A stretch of DNA of 64,000 bases from Chryseomicrobium sp. FSL W7-1435 (GTDB lineage Bacteria > Bacillota > Bacilli > Bacillales_A > Planococcaceae), in the NCBI RefSeq assembly GCF_038595005.1, contig NZ_CP151997.1, forward strand, positions 806,001 through 870,000, given 5' to 3'. Made by a program: the position numbers and the translations under genes. The notes beneath the pieces are model-generated. The model worked only from the letters and a program-made list of their open reading frames with translations. It was not told the origin of the DNA and made no database searches. Positions within the stretch are counted from its first letter, which is position 1. Every line of letters starts with the position of its first letter. Positions 9,334 through 20,738 of this stretch are shown in pieces.

Positions 9334-10527
9334 ATGACAAAAACAGTTATCCTAGCAGGAGCACGTACAGCATTTGGCAAATTCGGTGGAGCACTAAGTT
9401 CACTTTCGGCATCAGATCTAGGTGGCCATGCTATTGCGGCAGCACTTCAACGTGCAAACGTTCAACCCGAGCAAGTAGACGAAGTAATTATGGGAACTGT
9501 TCTGCAAGCGGGACAAGGTCAGATTCCTTCACGTCAAGCAGCTTCAAAGGCAGGTATTCCATGGAGTGTGAAAACGGAAACGATTAACAAAGTCTGTGCA
9601 TCTGGTATGCGCAGCATCTCATTAGGTGACCAGCTTATTCGTTTGGGAGAAGAGCACATCATCGTGGCCGGCGGCATGGAGTCCATGTCCAACGCACCGT
9701 ATTACTTGCCGAAAGCAAGAGAAGGCTTCCGCATGGGAAATGCGCAAGTTATAGATGGTATGGTGTATGACGGTTTATCCTGTGCATTCCATCCAAAAAA
9801 TGTTCACATGGGTACTTACGGCAACTCAACAGCAGAGAAATTTACAATCAGTCGTGAAGAGCAAGACAAATGGGCAGCGCGCTCACACGACCTTGCATTA
9901 AAAGCTATCCAAGCGGGTCGTTTTGAAGAAGAGATTACACCAATTGAGATTCCTCAACGAAAAGGCGAGCCAGTCACTGTTGCTACAGACGAAGCTCCAC
10001 GACAAGGCACTACGGCAGAAGTACTTGCAAACTTAAAGCCGGCATTCGGAAAAGACGGGACAATCACAGCGGGCAACGCACCAGGTGTCAATGACGGTGC
10101 CTGTGCAGTCGTGTTGGCTTCTGAACAAAAAGCACAAGAGCTTGGCATCACACCACTGGGATATATTGTGGGGCATGCTGAAGTTGGAGTGGCACCAGAA
10201 GAGTTCCCACAAACACCAGGACTTGTGATCAACACACTTCTTGAAAAATACAACAAATCAATCGATGACATCGACTTGATTGAAATTAATGAAGCTTTTG
10301 CAGCGGTTGCACTTGTCAGCAATCAAATTGCAGGGCTAGATGCAGACAAAGTAAACGTCAACGGTGGCGCAGTAGCTCTTGGGCATCCAATCGGGGCATC
10401 GGGTGCACGCGTCGTCTACACACTTGCAGTAGAACTTCAAAAACGAGGCGGAGGACTTGGAATCGCAGCGATCTGTTCAGGCGGCGGTCAAGGGGATGCC
10501 ATTTTAGTAGAAGTACCTAAACACTAA
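9334..10527 (+). CDS. mmgA: Acetyl-CoA C-acetyltransferase (thiolase)
   Basis: A 397-residue type II thiolase. The nucleophilic Cys lies in VCASGMRS (Cys88), the active-site His in [10 protein letters not shown] (His351), and the second catalytic Cys in CSGGGQGDA (Cys381), with NEAFA also present. It condenses two acetyl-CoA to acetoacetyl-CoA or performs thiolytic cleavage in beta-oxidation. It heads a tight operon with a 3-hydroxyacyl-CoA dehydrogenase and two acyl-CoA dehydrogenases, so the degradative direction is likely. AAGGGAGA precedes the start. mmgA is the closest familiar name; substrate chain length cannot be read from sequence. Confidence 0.93.
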   Translation: MTKTVILAGARTAFGKFGGALSSLSASDLGGHAIAAALQRANVQPEQVDEVIMGTVLQAGQGQIPSRQAASKAGIPWSVKTETINKVCASGMRSISLGDQLIRLGEEHIIVAGGMESMSNAPYYLPKAREGFRMGNAQVIDGMVYDGLSCAFHPKNVHMGTYGNSTAEKFTISREEQDKWAARSHDLALKAIQAGRFEEEITPIEIPQRKGEPVTVATDEAPRQGTTAEVLANLKPAFGKDGTITAGNAPGVNDGACAVVLASEQKAQELGITPLGYIVGHAEVGVAPEEFPQTPGLVINTLLEKYNKSIDDIDLIEINEAFAAVALVSNQIAGLDADKVNVNGGAVALGHPIGASGARVVYTLAVELQKRGGGLGIAAICSGGGQGDAILVEVPKH

Positions 10528-10550
10528 ACCGAAGAGAGGCGGATAAAAAC

Positions 10551-11402
10551 ATGGCAATTCAAAAAGTACTCGTCATTGGCGCAGGTCAGATGGGATCAGG
10601 AATCGCACAAGTATGTGCACAAGCAGGTTTTGACGTGAAGTTAAATGATCGTGCAGCAGAATTTTTCGAGCATGGCTTAGCAGGGATTACGAAAAACTTG
10701 GCTCGTGACGTGGAAAAAGGACGCAAGACAGAAGAAGAAAAAACAGCCATCCTTGGACGCATCACTAAATCTTTAGACATCAACGACGCACATGACGTTG
10801 ACATCGTGATAGAAGCAGCCGTTGAAAACATGGAGATCAAGCAACAAATCTTCAAACAGTTAGATGAAATCACACCAAAACACGCCATCTTAGCAACCAA
10901 TACATCCTCTCTTCCGATTACAGAGATTGCAGCTGCTACGAATAGACCAGAGCAAGTGATTGGGATGCATTTTATGAACCCAGTACCTGTGATGAAATTG
11001 GTAGAAATCATTCGTGGACTTGCTACTTCAAATGAAGTGTACACAGAAATTGAAGAGATGACGAAAAAATTAAACAAAGTGCCTGTTGAAGTGACCGACT
11101 TCCCAGGATTCGTTTCCAACCGTATCTTGATGCCAATGATTAACGAAGCCATCTATACGTTGTATGAAGGGGTAGCTACGAAAGAAGCGATCGATGACGT
11201 GATGAAGCTTGGAATGAACCACCCGATGGGACCTCTGCAACTGGCAGACTTTATCGGTCTTGATACTTGTCTCTACATCATGGAAATACTGCACGACGGT
11301 TTCGGCGACAGCAAATACCGCCCATGTCCATTACTTCGCAAATATGTGAAGGCGGGCTGGCTCGGCAAGAAATCTGGTCGAGGATTCTACGTCTACGAAT
11401 AA
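10551..11402 (+). CDS. mmgB: 3-hydroxybutyryl-CoA dehydrogenase
   Basis: A 283-residue NAD(P)-dependent enzyme interconverting 3-hydroxyacyl-CoA and 3-ketoacyl-CoA. The Rossmann motif [15 protein letters not shown] is at residues 6-20, and the catalytic His lies in [16 protein letters not shown]. The C-terminal helical dimerisation domain contains [17 protein letters not shown] and ends with [10 protein letters not shown]. Length matches the short-chain Hbd/MmgB form without an enoyl hydratase domain. It is 23 bp after the thiolase and 12 bp before the first acyl-CoA dehydrogenase, in one operon. Note that no enoyl-CoA hydratase is encoded in this cluster. Confidence 0.93.
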   Translation: MAIQKVLVIGAGQMGSGIAQVCAQAGFDVKLNDRAAEFFEHGLAGITKNLARDVEKGRKTEEEKTAILGRITKSLDINDAHDVDIVIEAAVENMEIKQQIFKQLDEITPKHAILATNTSSLPITEIAAATNRPEQVIGMHFMNPVPVMKLVEIIRGLATSNEVYTEIEEMTKKLNKVPVEVTDFPGFVSNRILMPMINEAIYTLYEGVATKEAIDDVMKLGMNHPMGPLQLADFIGLDTCLYIMEILHDGFGDSKYRPCPLLRKYVKAGWLGKKSGRGFYVYE

Positions 11403-11414
11403 GGAGCGCTTGCT

Positions 11415-12551
11415 ATGGAATTACGATTTACAGAAGAACAAAATATGATGCGTAACATGGTACGCGAATTTGCGAAAGAAAAAATCGCGCCATTTGTTGA
11501 AAATATGGAAGCTGGTGAGTTTCCACGTGACATCTTGAAAGAGATGGGCGAACTGGGTCTTATGGGCATCACGATTCCGGAACAATACGGCGGCGCAGAA
11601 ATGGATTTCATGAGTTACATCATTGCTATCCATGAACTGTCTAAAGTGTCTGCAACAGTTGGTGTCATCTTGTCTGTCCACACTTCTGTTGGAACAAATC
11701 CCATTCTTTACTTTGGAACAGAAGAACAAAAACAAAAATACGTACCAAAGCTTGCAAGCGGTAAATACCTAGGAGCGTTCTGTCTAACAGAACCAGCTGC
11801 TGGTAGTGACGCGGGCTCATTGAAAACACGTGCTGTGAAAAAAGACGATCACTATGTACTGAACGGCTCGAAAGTGTTCATTACAAATGGTGGAGAGGCA
11901 GATGTCTACATCGTATTTGCCAATTCAGATGCTGAAAAAGGCTCTCGTGGAATTTCGGCATTTATTGTGGAAAAAGACACTCCGGGCTTTATCGTAGGAA
12001 AAGATGAACACAAAATGGGTCTTCATGGCTCTCGAACAGTCGAGCTAACGTTCGAAGACATGCGTGTTCCTTCAGAAAACTTACTTGGCAATGAAGGCGA
12101 AGGCTTTAAAATTGCCATGGCCAACCTGGATGTCGGGCGTATTGGAATTGCGGCACAAGCACTGGGGATTGCAGAAGCAGCACTTGATGAAGCTGTGGCT
12201 TATTCAAAAGAGCGCAAACAATTTGGCAAACCGATTGTCGCTAATCAAGGGATCGGCTTCAAGCTTGCTGACATGGCAACAGCGGTCGAAGCTTCTCGTT
12301 TACTAGTGTACAATGCGGCGAACTTGCGTCAACTAGGGAAACCATGTGGGCAAGAAGCCTCGATGGCTAAACTCTTTGCTTCTAAAACAGCCGTAGACGT
12401 TGCAATCGACGCTGTCCAAGTATTTGGTGGCTATGGCTACACAGAAGAATATCCCGTGGAGCGCTTGTTCCGCGATTCGAAAATTACAGAAATTTACGAA
12501 GGGACGTCTGAAATTCAGCGCCTCGTAATTAGCAAACATCTTACAAACTAA
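11415..12551 (+). CDS. mmgC: Acyl-CoA dehydrogenase (first of two)
   Basis: A 378-residue FAD enzyme introducing the alpha-beta double bond into acyl-CoA and passing electrons to ETF. Family landmarks are CLTEPAAGSDAG, FITNGGEADVYIVFA, the C-terminal [22 protein letters not shown] and IYEGTSEIQR, whose Glu is at the usual catalytic-base position. It is about 19 bp upstream of a close paralogue, suggesting duplication with different chain-length or branched substrates. Specificity (short-chain, isobutyryl or other) cannot be assigned from sequence alone. An RBS, AAGGAG, precedes it. Confidence 0.92.
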   Translation: MELRFTEEQNMMRNMVREFAKEKIAPFVENMEAGEFPRDILKEMGELGLMGITIPEQYGGAEMDFMSYIIAIHELSKVSATVGVILSVHTSVGTNPILYFGTEEQKQKYVPKLASGKYLGAFCLTEPAAGSDAGSLKTRAVKKDDHYVLNGSKVFITNGGEADVYIVFANSDAEKGSRGISAFIVEKDTPGFIVGKDEHKMGLHGSRTVELTFEDMRVPSENLLGNEGEGFKIAMANLDVGRIGIAAQALGIAEAALDEAVAYSKERKQFGKPIVANQGIGFKLADMATAVEASRLLVYNAANLRQLGKPCGQEASMAKLFASKTAVDVAIDAVQVFGGYGYTEEYPVERLFRDSKITEIYEGTSEIQRLVISKHLTN

Positions 12552-12569
12552 AAAAGGCGGGAACTAAAA

Positions 12570-13709
12570 ATGAACTTTCAACTATCTGAAGAACATGAAA
12601 TGATTCGCAAAATGGTACGTGACTTTGCAGAGAAAGAAGTAGCACCAACAGCAGCAGAGCGTGACGAGAACGAAAGCTTTGACCGTGCCCTATTCGATAA
12701 AATGGCGGAACTGGGTTTAACAGGTATTCCATGGCCAGAAGAGTACGGTGGAATCGGTTCAGATTACTTAGCATACGTAATCGCAGTAGAAGAACTATCA
12801 CGTGTTTGTGCTTCAACAGGCGTAACACTTTCTGCACATACCTCTTTAGCTGGATGGCCAGTATTCAAGTTCGGTACAGAAGAGCAAAAACAAAAATTCC
12901 TTCGTCCAATGGCAGAAGGCTCACAAATCGGAGCGTATTGCCTAACGGAGCCGAACTCTGGTTCGGATGCTGGTGGGATGAAAACAACTGCTAAATTAGA
13001 TGGCGATGACTACGTGATCAACGGTTCGAAAATCTTCATCACCAATGGCGGAATTGCAGACATTTACATCGTGTTCGCAGTAACCGATCCAGAATCAAAA
13101 CACAAAGGGACTTCTGCATTCATCGTTGAGGCTAGCACACCAGGCTTCTCCGTAGGAAAGAAAGAAAAGAAACTAGGCATTCGTTCTTCACCCACAACAG
13201 AAGTTATTTTCGACAATTGCCGCGTTCCAAAAGAAAACTTGCTTGGCGAAGAAGGCCAAGGTTTCATCATCGCTATGAAAACACTTGATGGCGGACGTAA
13301 CGGGATTGCCGCGCAAGCTGTGGGGATTGCACAAGGTGCTCTCGACGCTTCTGTGAACTACGCAAAAGAACGTGTACAATTTGGAAAGCCAATCTCGGCT
13401 AACCAAGGAATTTCTTTCAAATTGGCAGATATGGCGACAGCTACTGAAGCTTCCCGTCTATTGACGTACCAAGCAGCTTGGCTCGAGTCGAATAACTTAC
13501 CATACGGTCAAGCATCAGCAATGGCGAAATTAATGGCTGGCGACACGGCTATGAAAGTTTCAACAGAAGCTGTTCAAGTCTTCGGCGGTTACGGCTACAC
13601 GAAAGACTACCCGGTTGAACGTTTCATGCGTGATGCGAAAATTACACAAATCTATGAAGGTACGCAAGAGATCCAACGTCTCGTGATCTCGCGTAACCTG
13701 ACAAAATAA
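12570..13709 (+). CDS. acdA: Acyl-CoA dehydrogenase (second of two)
   Basis: A 379-residue acyl-CoA dehydrogenase clearly paralogous to the preceding gene. Landmarks are [29 protein letters not shown], the [20 protein letters not shown] block and [10 protein letters not shown] with the expected catalytic Glu. The B. subtilis counterpart acdA lies between fadF and rpoE, as here. Its start follows AAAGGCGGG. Together with the neighbouring thiolase, dehydrogenase and IcmF, it probably serves short or branched acyl-CoA breakdown; the substrate is an inference. Confidence 0.92.
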   Translation: MNFQLSEEHEMIRKMVRDFAEKEVAPTAAERDENESFDRALFDKMAELGLTGIPWPEEYGGIGSDYLAYVIAVEELSRVCASTGVTLSAHTSLAGWPVFKFGTEEQKQKFLRPMAEGSQIGAYCLTEPNSGSDAGGMKTTAKLDGDDYVINGSKIFITNGGIADIYIVFAVTDPESKHKGTSAFIVEASTPGFSVGKKEKKLGIRSSPTTEVIFDNCRVPKENLLGEEGQGFIIAMKTLDGGRNGIAAQAVGIAQGALDASVNYAKERVQFGKPISANQGISFKLADMATATEASRLLTYQAAWLESNNLPYGQASAMAKLMAGDTAMKVSTEAVQVFGGYGYTKDYPVERFMRDAKITQIYEGTQEIQRLVISRNLTK

Positions 13710-14351
13710 ATGACAGAGGGCAAGCACCTAGTCAAAACGTCTGTTAAAGACGAACAGTTGATTACAAAGCGCCGTCGACAAATGATTGGTGCGGGCGTCA
13801 AGCTCTTCAAAGAGAAGGGCTTTCACCGCACCACCACGCGTGAAATTGCCAAAGAAGCCGGATTTAGCATAGGCACGCTCTATGAATACATTCGCACGAA
13901 GGAAGACGTACTCTACCTTGTCTGTGACAGCATTTATGATGAAGTATTTGAACGGATTGAATCCGTTGGAGCCAAAAATGGCACATTGGATGAACTTGTT
14001 TCGGCGATTCGCTATTACTATAGCGTCATCAATGACATGCAAGATGAGTTCGTTGTCATGTATCAAGAGACAAAGTCGCTTCCAAAAGAAGCTCTTTCTT
14101 ACGTGCTCCAAAAAGAAGAAGAGATGACCGCGATTTTCCGTGGGATTCTTCAGAGTTGTGTGAAGTCAGGGGCACTGTCACTAAACGAGCGAGAGATCGA
14201 TTTATACGCACACTCCATTTTTACACAAGGCCAGATGTGGGCGTATCGCCGCTGGGCATTGCATAAAACGTATTCTATCGACGAATTTACAGACTTACAG
14301 GTAGCGTTTATCCTGCGGGGTCTGGGAGCAAAAGCAAAGGGGGAACTGTAA
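13710..14351 (+). CDS. TetR/AcrR-family transcriptional regulator
   Basis: A 213-residue regulator with an N-terminal TetR helix-turn-helix at about residues 20-65 (GVKLFKEKGFHRTTTREIAKEAGFSIGTLYEYIRTKED) and a C-terminal ligand-binding helical region. The start ATG immediately follows the stop of the second acyl-CoA dehydrogenase (TAAATG) and has no clear Shine-Dalgarno, so translation by reinitiation is likely and the exact start is uncertain. Placed between beta-oxidation genes and icmF, it may respond to acyl-CoA and act on the palindromes at 6901 and 9253. It differs from B. subtilis FadR in sequence, so I give no symbol. Confidence 0.85.
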   Translation: MTEGKHLVKTSVKDEQLITKRRRQMIGAGVKLFKEKGFHRTTTREIAKEAGFSIGTLYEYIRTKEDVLYLVCDSIYDEVFERIESVGAKNGTLDELVSAIRYYYSVINDMQDEFVVMYQETKSLPKEALSYVLQKEEEMTAIFRGILQSCVKSGALSLNEREIDLYAHSIFTQGQMWAYRRWALHKTYSIDEFTDLQVAFILRGLGAKAKGEL

Positions 14352-17300
14352 GTGGTACAAGTGGCACAAGTAGAAGTTTACCGTCCGACCAATCCTGTCC
14401 GTTTTGTCACGGCCTCAAGTTTGTTTGATGGTCATGATGCATCGATTAACATCATGCGCCGCATTCTACAAGCAAGTGGCGTAGAAGTGATTCATTTAGG
14501 ACATAACCGTTCGGTCGAAGAAGTCGTCAATGCAGCTATCCAAGAGGATGCGCAAGGAATTGCGATTTCGTCTTACCAGGGTGGACACGTTGAGTATTTC
14601 AAATATATGAAGGACCTGCTTGCTGAAAAAGGCGCACCGCATATCCGTATATACGGCGGTGGTGGCGGGGTTATCCTACCAAAAGAAATCAAGGAACTGC
14701 ACGCTTACGGAATCAGTGGCATCTTCTCACCTGAGGATGGGCGCAAGCTCGGTCTCCAAGGGATGATCAACCGCATGATTGAAGAGTGTGACGAAGCGAC
14801 GCCAGCAGAAGGTGCGCTAGCTCAGTTAGAAAAGGTCACTGTCGAAACGCCGGAGACACTGGCACGTCTTATCACAATCGCAGAAGAAGCTACTCTCACA
14901 GGGTCTGATGAAGCGAAACAATTGATTGAAGCTGCACAAGGCAAGTCTAAAGGTACGCCAGTTCTTGGTATCACAGGTACAGGTGGCGCTGGGAAAAGCT
15001 CGTTGACAGATGAATTGATTCGTCGCTTCTTATCCGAGCTTCCTGACAAGCGCGTAGCCATTCTATCGATTGATCCGACAAAGCAAAAAACGGGAGGCGC
15101 GTTACTAGGAGATCGTATTCGTATGAATGCCATCTTTAACAAGCGTGTGTTTATGCGTTCTTTAGCCACTCGTGGTTCTCGAACAGAACTGTCTGGTGCT
15201 ATTAAAGATGTACTCGATGTTGTAAAAGCAGCAGGCTATGATTTAATTATTGTAGAAACGAGTGGAATTGGCCAAGGAGACGCAGAAATCACGACAATTT
15301 CTGACCTTTCTATGTACGTGATGACGAGTGAATTTGGGGCACCTTCGCAACTTGAAAAAATCGATATGATCGATTTCGCAGATCTGATTGTGATCAACAA
15401 GTTTGAGCGTAAGGGCTCTGAAGATGCGCTACGTCAAGTACAGAAGCAGTACCAGCGCAGTCGTGAACTATGGCATGATAATTTAGATAAGATGCCTGTT
15501 TACGGAACAATCGCAAGTCAGTTCAATGACAAAGGGACGAATTCTTTGTTTGCTGCATTGCTGGCTACGATTAATGAAAAAACAGGTTCAGAGTGGGCGA
15601 CTTCGTACGAAGAATTTGCTAAAACACAAAAACAGAACGTTATTATTCCAAACGACCGCCGCTATTACTTACGTGAGTTGACGGACACGGTGCGCGGATA
15701 CCACGCTAAGTCGCAGCAACAGGTGGACTTTGCACGTCGTTTGTTCCAGTTAGAAGGAGCTCTTACGGCAGTTCAAGAAGCAGGTGGGGAAGAAGCCTTT
15801 ACTAATTCACTTGAATCCTTGATAGAAGGCGTAAAAAATGAGCTTTCTGCAGAATCTAAGCGCATTTTGGAGAACTGGGAAGCCTTGAAAGAAGCTTACT
15901 CAGGAGACGAGTTTGTCACAAAAGTACGGGATAAAGAAATCCGTACAATTCTTCGTACAGAGAGCTTATCTGGACTAAAAATTCCAAAAGTAGCGTTACC
16001 TAAATTTAAAGATTATGGTGAAATCTTACGCTGGACATACGCTGAAAACGTTCCAGGTTCATTCCCTTATACAGCGGGTGTGTTCCCGTTCAAACGTGAA
16101 GGAGAAGACCCGAAACGTCAATTCGCGGGTGAAGGAACTCCAGAACGTACGAATCGCCGCTTCCACTATCTATCAAAAGACGATACAGCTAAGCGTTTAT
16201 CCACGGCATTTGATTCCGTGACTTTATACGGGGAAGACCCGGATCACCGACCAGACATTTACGGAAAAGTCGGAGAATCTGGCGTTAGCATCTGTACATT
16301 AGAAGACATGAAAAAACTGTATGACGGGTTTGATCTTTGTGCACCATCGACGTCTGTTTCGATGACAATCAATGGCCCAGCTCCTATCATTCTAGCGATG
16401 TTTATGAATACAGCCATTGATCAACAAGTTAAGAAGCGGGAAGAGGAACTCGGACGAACACTGACAGTTGAAGAATTCACAGAGGTTCGTGAAGCTACTC
16501 TTCAAGTGGTTCGTGGGACAGTTCAAGCAGATATTTTGAAAGAAGACCAAGGTCAAAATACATGTATCTTCTCGACTGAGTTTGCACTTCGCATGATGGG
16601 CGATATTCAGCAGTACTTCATCGACCACAAAGTACGCAACTATTACTCTGTATCGATTTCGGGCTACCATATTGCAGAAGCGGGTGCGAACCCAATTTCT
16701 CAGTTGGCGTTCACGTTATCAAATGGCTTTACGTATGTTGAATACTATTTAAGTCGAGGCATGAACATCGATGATTTTGCACCAAATCTATCGTTCTTCT
16801 TCTCAAACGGTTTAGATCCTGAATACACTGTAATCGGACGCGTAGCTCGTCGCATCTGGGCAGTCGCGATGCGCGAGAAATATGGTGCTAACGAACGTTC
16901 ACAAAAACTGAAGTACCATGTCCAAACATCAGGACGCAGCTTGCATGCGCAGGAAATCGACTTCAACGATATCCGCACGACGCTTCAAGCATTGATGGCA
17001 CTGCAAGACAACTGTAACTCTCTTCACACTAATGCCTATGACGAGGCAATCACGACTCCGACAGAAGAATCTGTGCGCCGCGCGATGGCCATTCAAATGA
17101 TCATCACCAAAGAGCACGGTCTGTCGAAAAATGAAAATCCACTTCAAGGAGCTTTCGTGGTTGAAGAACTGACGGACCTTGTTGAAGAAATGGTGTTACA
17201 AGAATTCGATCGCATGAATGACCGCGGAGGAGTACTTGGTGCTATGGAAACACAGTACCAGCGCGGAAAGATTCAAGAAGAGTCGATGCATTACGAAATG

Positions 17301-17618
17301 AAGAAACACACTGGCGAATTGCCGATTATTGGTGTTAACACGTACCTCAACCCGAACCCGGCTACTGAGGACGACATCGACAACATGGAAATCGCACGTG
17401 CATCGAAAGATGAAAAAGAAACACAAATCAGTAATCTGCTTACGTTCCAAGCTACGCATGCTGATAAAACAGAGGCTGCACTCAGTCGTCTAAAAGACGT
17501 CGCCAAAACAGGTGGCAATATCTTCGAAGAGCTGATGACCACTGTTAAAGTTGCTAGCCTTGGGCAAATCACCCATGCTTTGTATGAAGTGGGCGGGCAG
17601 TACCGACGGAATATGTAA
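14352..17618 (+). CDS. icmF: Fused isobutyryl-CoA mutase IcmF (B12 domain, G-protein chaperone, mutase)
   Basis: A 1088-residue fusion starting at GTG behind AAGGGGG, directly after the TetR stop. Residues about 15-145 form the cobalamin-binding domain ([14 protein letters not shown] with the lower-ligand His). Residues about 200-420 form a MeaB-like GTPase, with P-loop GTGGAGKSS near 208 and NKFE as the guanine contact. Residues about 530-1088 form the mutase TIM barrel. IcmF interconverts isobutyryl-CoA and n-butyryl-CoA (also pivalyl or isovaleryl substrates in known members) using adenosylcobalamin, while the GTPase loads and protects the cofactor. This explains the B12 uptake and adenosylation operon nearby. 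All three modules look intact. Confidence 0.96.
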   Translation: MVQVAQVEVYRPTNPVRFVTASSLFDGHDASINIMRRILQASGVEVIHLGHNRSVEEVVNAAIQEDAQGIAISSYQGGHVEYFKYMKDLLAEKGAPHIRIYGGGGGVILPKEIKELHAYGISGIFSPEDGRKLGLQGMINRMIEECDEATPAEGALAQLEKVTVETPETLARLITIAEEATLTGSDEAKQLIEAAQGKSKGTPVLGITGTGGAGKSSLTDELIRRFLSELPDKRVAILSIDPTKQKTGGALLGDRIRMNAIFNKRVFMRSLATRGSRTELSGAIKDVLDVVKAAGYDLIIVETSGIGQGDAEITTISDLSMYVMTSEFGAPSQLEKIDMIDFADLIVINKFERKGSEDALRQVQKQYQRSRELWHDNLDKMPVYGTIASQFNDKGTNSLFAALLATINEKTGSEWATSYEEFAKTQKQNVIIPNDRRYYLRELTDTVRGYHAKSQQQVDFARRLFQLEGALTAVQEAGGEEAFTNSLESLIEGVKNELSAESKRILENWEALKEAYSGDEFVTKVRDKEIRTILRTESLSGLKIPKVALPKFKDYGEILRWTYAENVPGSFPYTAGVFPFKREGEDPKRQFAGEGTPERTNRRFHYLSKDDTAKRLSTAFDSVTLYGEDPDHRPDIYGKVGESGVSICTLEDMKKLYDGFDLCAPSTSVSMTINGPAPIILAMFMNTAIDQQVKKREEELGRTLTVEEFTEVREATLQVVRGTVQADILKEDQGQNTCIFSTEFALRMMGDIQQYFIDHKVRNYYSVSISGYHIAEAGANPISQLAFTLSNGFTYVEYYLSRGMNIDDFAPNLSFFFSNGLDPEYTVIGRVARRIWAVAMREKYGANERSQKLKYHVQTSGRSLHAQEIDFNDIRTTLQALMALQDNCNSLHTNAYDEAITTPTEESVRRAMAIQMIITKEHGLSKNENPLQGAFVVEELTDLVEEMVLQEFDRMNDRGGVLGAMETQYQRGKIQEESMHYEMKKHTGELPIIGVNTYLNPNPATEDDIDNMEIARASKDEKETQISNLLTFQATHADKTEAALSRLKDVAKTGGNIFEELMTTVKVASLGQITHALYEVGGQYRRNM

Positions 17619-17620
17619 CT

Positions 17621-17680
17621 TTTAGATGTGGAAGGCGTTCTAACGCCTGCAACTTGATTTCGTTGAGATGGAAGTTCTTC
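17621..17680. repeat. TTTAGATGTGGAAGGCGTT element, short (empty) form, copy 1
   Basis: Begins TTTAGATGTGGAAGGCGTT two bases after the icmF stop. GGCGTT (17634-17639) and AACGCC (17642-17647) are separated by only CT, followed by TGCAACTTGATTTCGTTGAGATGGAAG. The copies at 27676 and 38303 carry an 84- to 85-bp hairpin block at this junction instead. Confidence 0.75.
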
Positions 17681-17687
17681 CCTTTTA

Positions 17688-17815
17688 GGTACCTGTGCAC
17701 CAAACAACTTAGATTATTCACTACAATTCTATAAATATGAAGGAGCAACCTTGGTACGCCAGGGTTGCTCCTTCATTTATGCACATTGTAGTGAATAGTG
17801 TGGTGCACAGGTACT
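17688..17815. repeat. 127-bp palindromic element, GGTACCTGTGCAC end-type, copy 1
   Basis: Terminal inverted repeats GGTACCTGTGCACC and GGTGCACAGGTAC(T), with a matching inner pair ATTCACTACAAT/ATTGTAGTGAAT. The centre holds a strong hairpin AAGGAGCAACC (17740-17750) / GGGTTGCTCCTT (17762-17773) that may also terminate icmF transcription. Length is 128 bp, one longer than the other copies. Confidence 0.85.
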
Positions 17816-17898
17816 ATTAAAGGCAGGGACCCCTTAAAGGTCTTGCGTACGCTCTGTCAAAATAGTACGATAATTCTATCAGACCAAGGAGGCCACTC

Positions 17899-18060
17899 AT
17901 GAAACAACTCATCATTTGGATCGTCATACTTGCACTACTTTTCACGACCGCCTTTGTCTACAATGAACAAATCGGCTCCATTCCACTGCTCATTCTTGCC
18001 TTATTTTTATTCGCAATTTGGCTTTATCTGTTGAAATCGAAAAAAAGAACAAAGAGATAG
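17899..18060 (+). CDS. Small two-helix membrane protein, unknown function
   Basis: A 53-residue reading frame with a strong Shine-Dalgarno (AAGGAGG, 17886-17892) seven bases before its ATG. It begins MKQLIIWIVILALLFTTAF and ends in a basic tail KSKKRTKR. Two hydrophobic stretches (about 3-20 and 27-46) around a short NEQIG turn predict an alpha-hairpin membrane protein with cytoplasmic ends. It lies between the icmF repeat region and rpoE and I recognise no family. The clear ribosome site is the main argument for coding. Confidence 0.6.
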   Translation: MKQLIIWIVILALLFTTAFVYNEQIGSIPLLILALFLFAIWLYLLKSKKRTKR

Positions 18061-18128
18061 TGGCATTATTTCCGTAGAATGGGTACAATGAAAGGTATGC
18101 AAACGGACAAAGAAAGGACGTTGACCGA

Positions 18129-18692
18129 ATGAATTTTCGTGAGATGACGAAAGAGCAATTACAAGAAGAATCGCTAATCAACTTAGCCTTCACTCTATTA
18201 ACCGACCGTCGCGAGGCTTTGGAGTTACAAGATCTTTTCCAAGCAATCCAAGACGTTTCAGGATATACAGACGCAGAAATGGAACAAAGAAAGCTACAGT
18301 TTTACACAGACATGAACATCGATGGTCGCTTCTTAGCAACATCTGAATACCAGTGGGGCCTTCGTGAATGGTACCCGGTAGACACGATTGAAGAAGAATC
18401 AGCGCCAACTGTAAAAGTCCGTAAAAAGAAAGCCAAAGTGGCGGATGAAGACGACATCATCGAAGACGAAGATGAACTTCTTTACGATGAAGACGAAGAA
18501 CTAGAAGAATTAATCGAAGACGATGAAGATGACGACGAAGAAGATGTCGTGTTACTTCCAGTGGACGAGGACATCGACCCAGACCTGATCGAAGACGAAG
18601 ACGAAGACGACGACGAAGAAGAATTTGATTTAGTCGACGACGAAGAGGACGATGAGGAAGACGAAGAAGATGAAGAAGACGCTAAGATCTAA
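18129..18692 (+). CDS. rpoE: RNA polymerase delta subunit
   Basis: A 187-residue protein. The N-terminal HARE-HTH/ASXL-like domain (about 1-95, ELQDLFQAIQDVSGYTDAEMEQRKLQFYTDMNIDGRF) binds core polymerase. The rest is a disordered, extremely acidic Asp/Glu tail, typical of delta, which promotes release of nucleic acid and recycling of polymerase. It lies immediately upstream of pyrG as in B. subtilis, but the pyrG promoter begins just after its stop. A possible -10 TACAAT is at about 18085. AAAGGA precedes the start. Confidence 0.93.
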   Translation: MNFREMTKEQLQEESLINLAFTLLTDRREALELQDLFQAIQDVSGYTDAEMEQRKLQFYTDMNIDGRFLATSEYQWGLREWYPVDTIEEESAPTVKVRKKKAKVADEDDIIEDEDELLYDEDEELEELIEDDEDDDEEDVVLLPVDEDIDPDLIEDEDEDDDEEEFDLVDDEEDDEEDEEDEEDAKI

Positions 18693-18700
18693 TTTCATTC

Positions 18701-18729
18701 TTGACTTCAACTCTGAATCGCTATAAGAT
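18701..18729 (+). promoter_or_regulatory. pyrG promoter
   Basis: TTGACT (18701-18706), a 17-bp spacer and TAAGAT (18724-18729), followed six bases later by GGGCTC, predicted to be the transcription start at 18736. The promoter begins nine bases after the rpoE stop. Confidence 0.75.
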
Positions 18730-18735
18730 TTAACT

Positions 18736-18817
18736 GGGCTCTCAAAAAAGAGACAACATCCAATGTGCATAATGCGCTCCCTCTGCAAAGCAGCAGGAGG
18801 GCGCTTTTTTGTTTTTA
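18736..18817 (+). promoter_or_regulatory. pyrG leader: candidate CTP-sensing reiterative-transcription attenuator
   Basis: The predicted transcript starts GGGCUCU. An intrinsic terminator follows: GCGCTCCCTCTGC (18774-18786) with GCAGGAGGGCGC (18793-18804) and a T-rich tail. In B. subtilis pyrG, low CTP makes polymerase stutter and add extra G residues at GGGC; the poly(G) pairs with a C/U-rich segment of the terminator 5-prime arm and lets transcription proceed. The same parts (GGGC start and CUCCCUC in the left arm) are seen here. The mechanism is transferred by homology. Confidence 0.8.
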
Positions 18818-18824
18818 TAAGTAG

Positions 18825-20471
<1,647 letters not shown>

Positions 20472-20485
20472 TAAGTCACATACTA

Positions 20486-20522
20486 AAAAACCGGATTCGC
20501 GATCATGCGAACCCGGTTTTTT
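20486..20522 (+). terminator. Intrinsic terminator of pyrG
   Basis: AAAACCGGATTCGC pairs with GCGAACCCGGTTTT across a short loop, followed by T residues. The symmetric A/T flanks could allow function on both strands. Confidence 0.85.
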
Positions 20523-20584
20523 GTGGTTTGAAGTAACGGCGTTTCCTGGCTTCCAAGATTTCAAGTCAATTGAGCGATTTTAAA

Positions 20585-20733
20585 GGTGCCTGTCCCATAA
20601 ACAATTCAATAATTGATGATTATTCATGGTTTATGCAAAAAAAACCCGCAACAATACGTTGGATATTGAATAACTATGAATTGTGTTGGAATAGTTTTTG
20701 GGACAGGCACCATTTGGAAGTGCATCCCAATTA
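20585..20733. repeat. 127-bp palindromic element, GGTGCCTGTCCC end-type, copy 2
   Basis: Perfect 12-bp terminal inverted repeats, GGTGCCTGTCCC (20585-20596) and GGGACAGGCACC (20700-20711), exactly 127 bp from end to end. The interior resembles copy 1 (ATGATTATTCATGGTTTATGCAA; TTGAATAACTATGAATTGTGTTGGAATAG). The right flank ATTTGGAAGTGCATCCCAA is shared with copy 1. It separates pyrG from the convergent DUF2529 gene. Confidence 0.88.
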
Positions 20734-20738
20734 GAATG

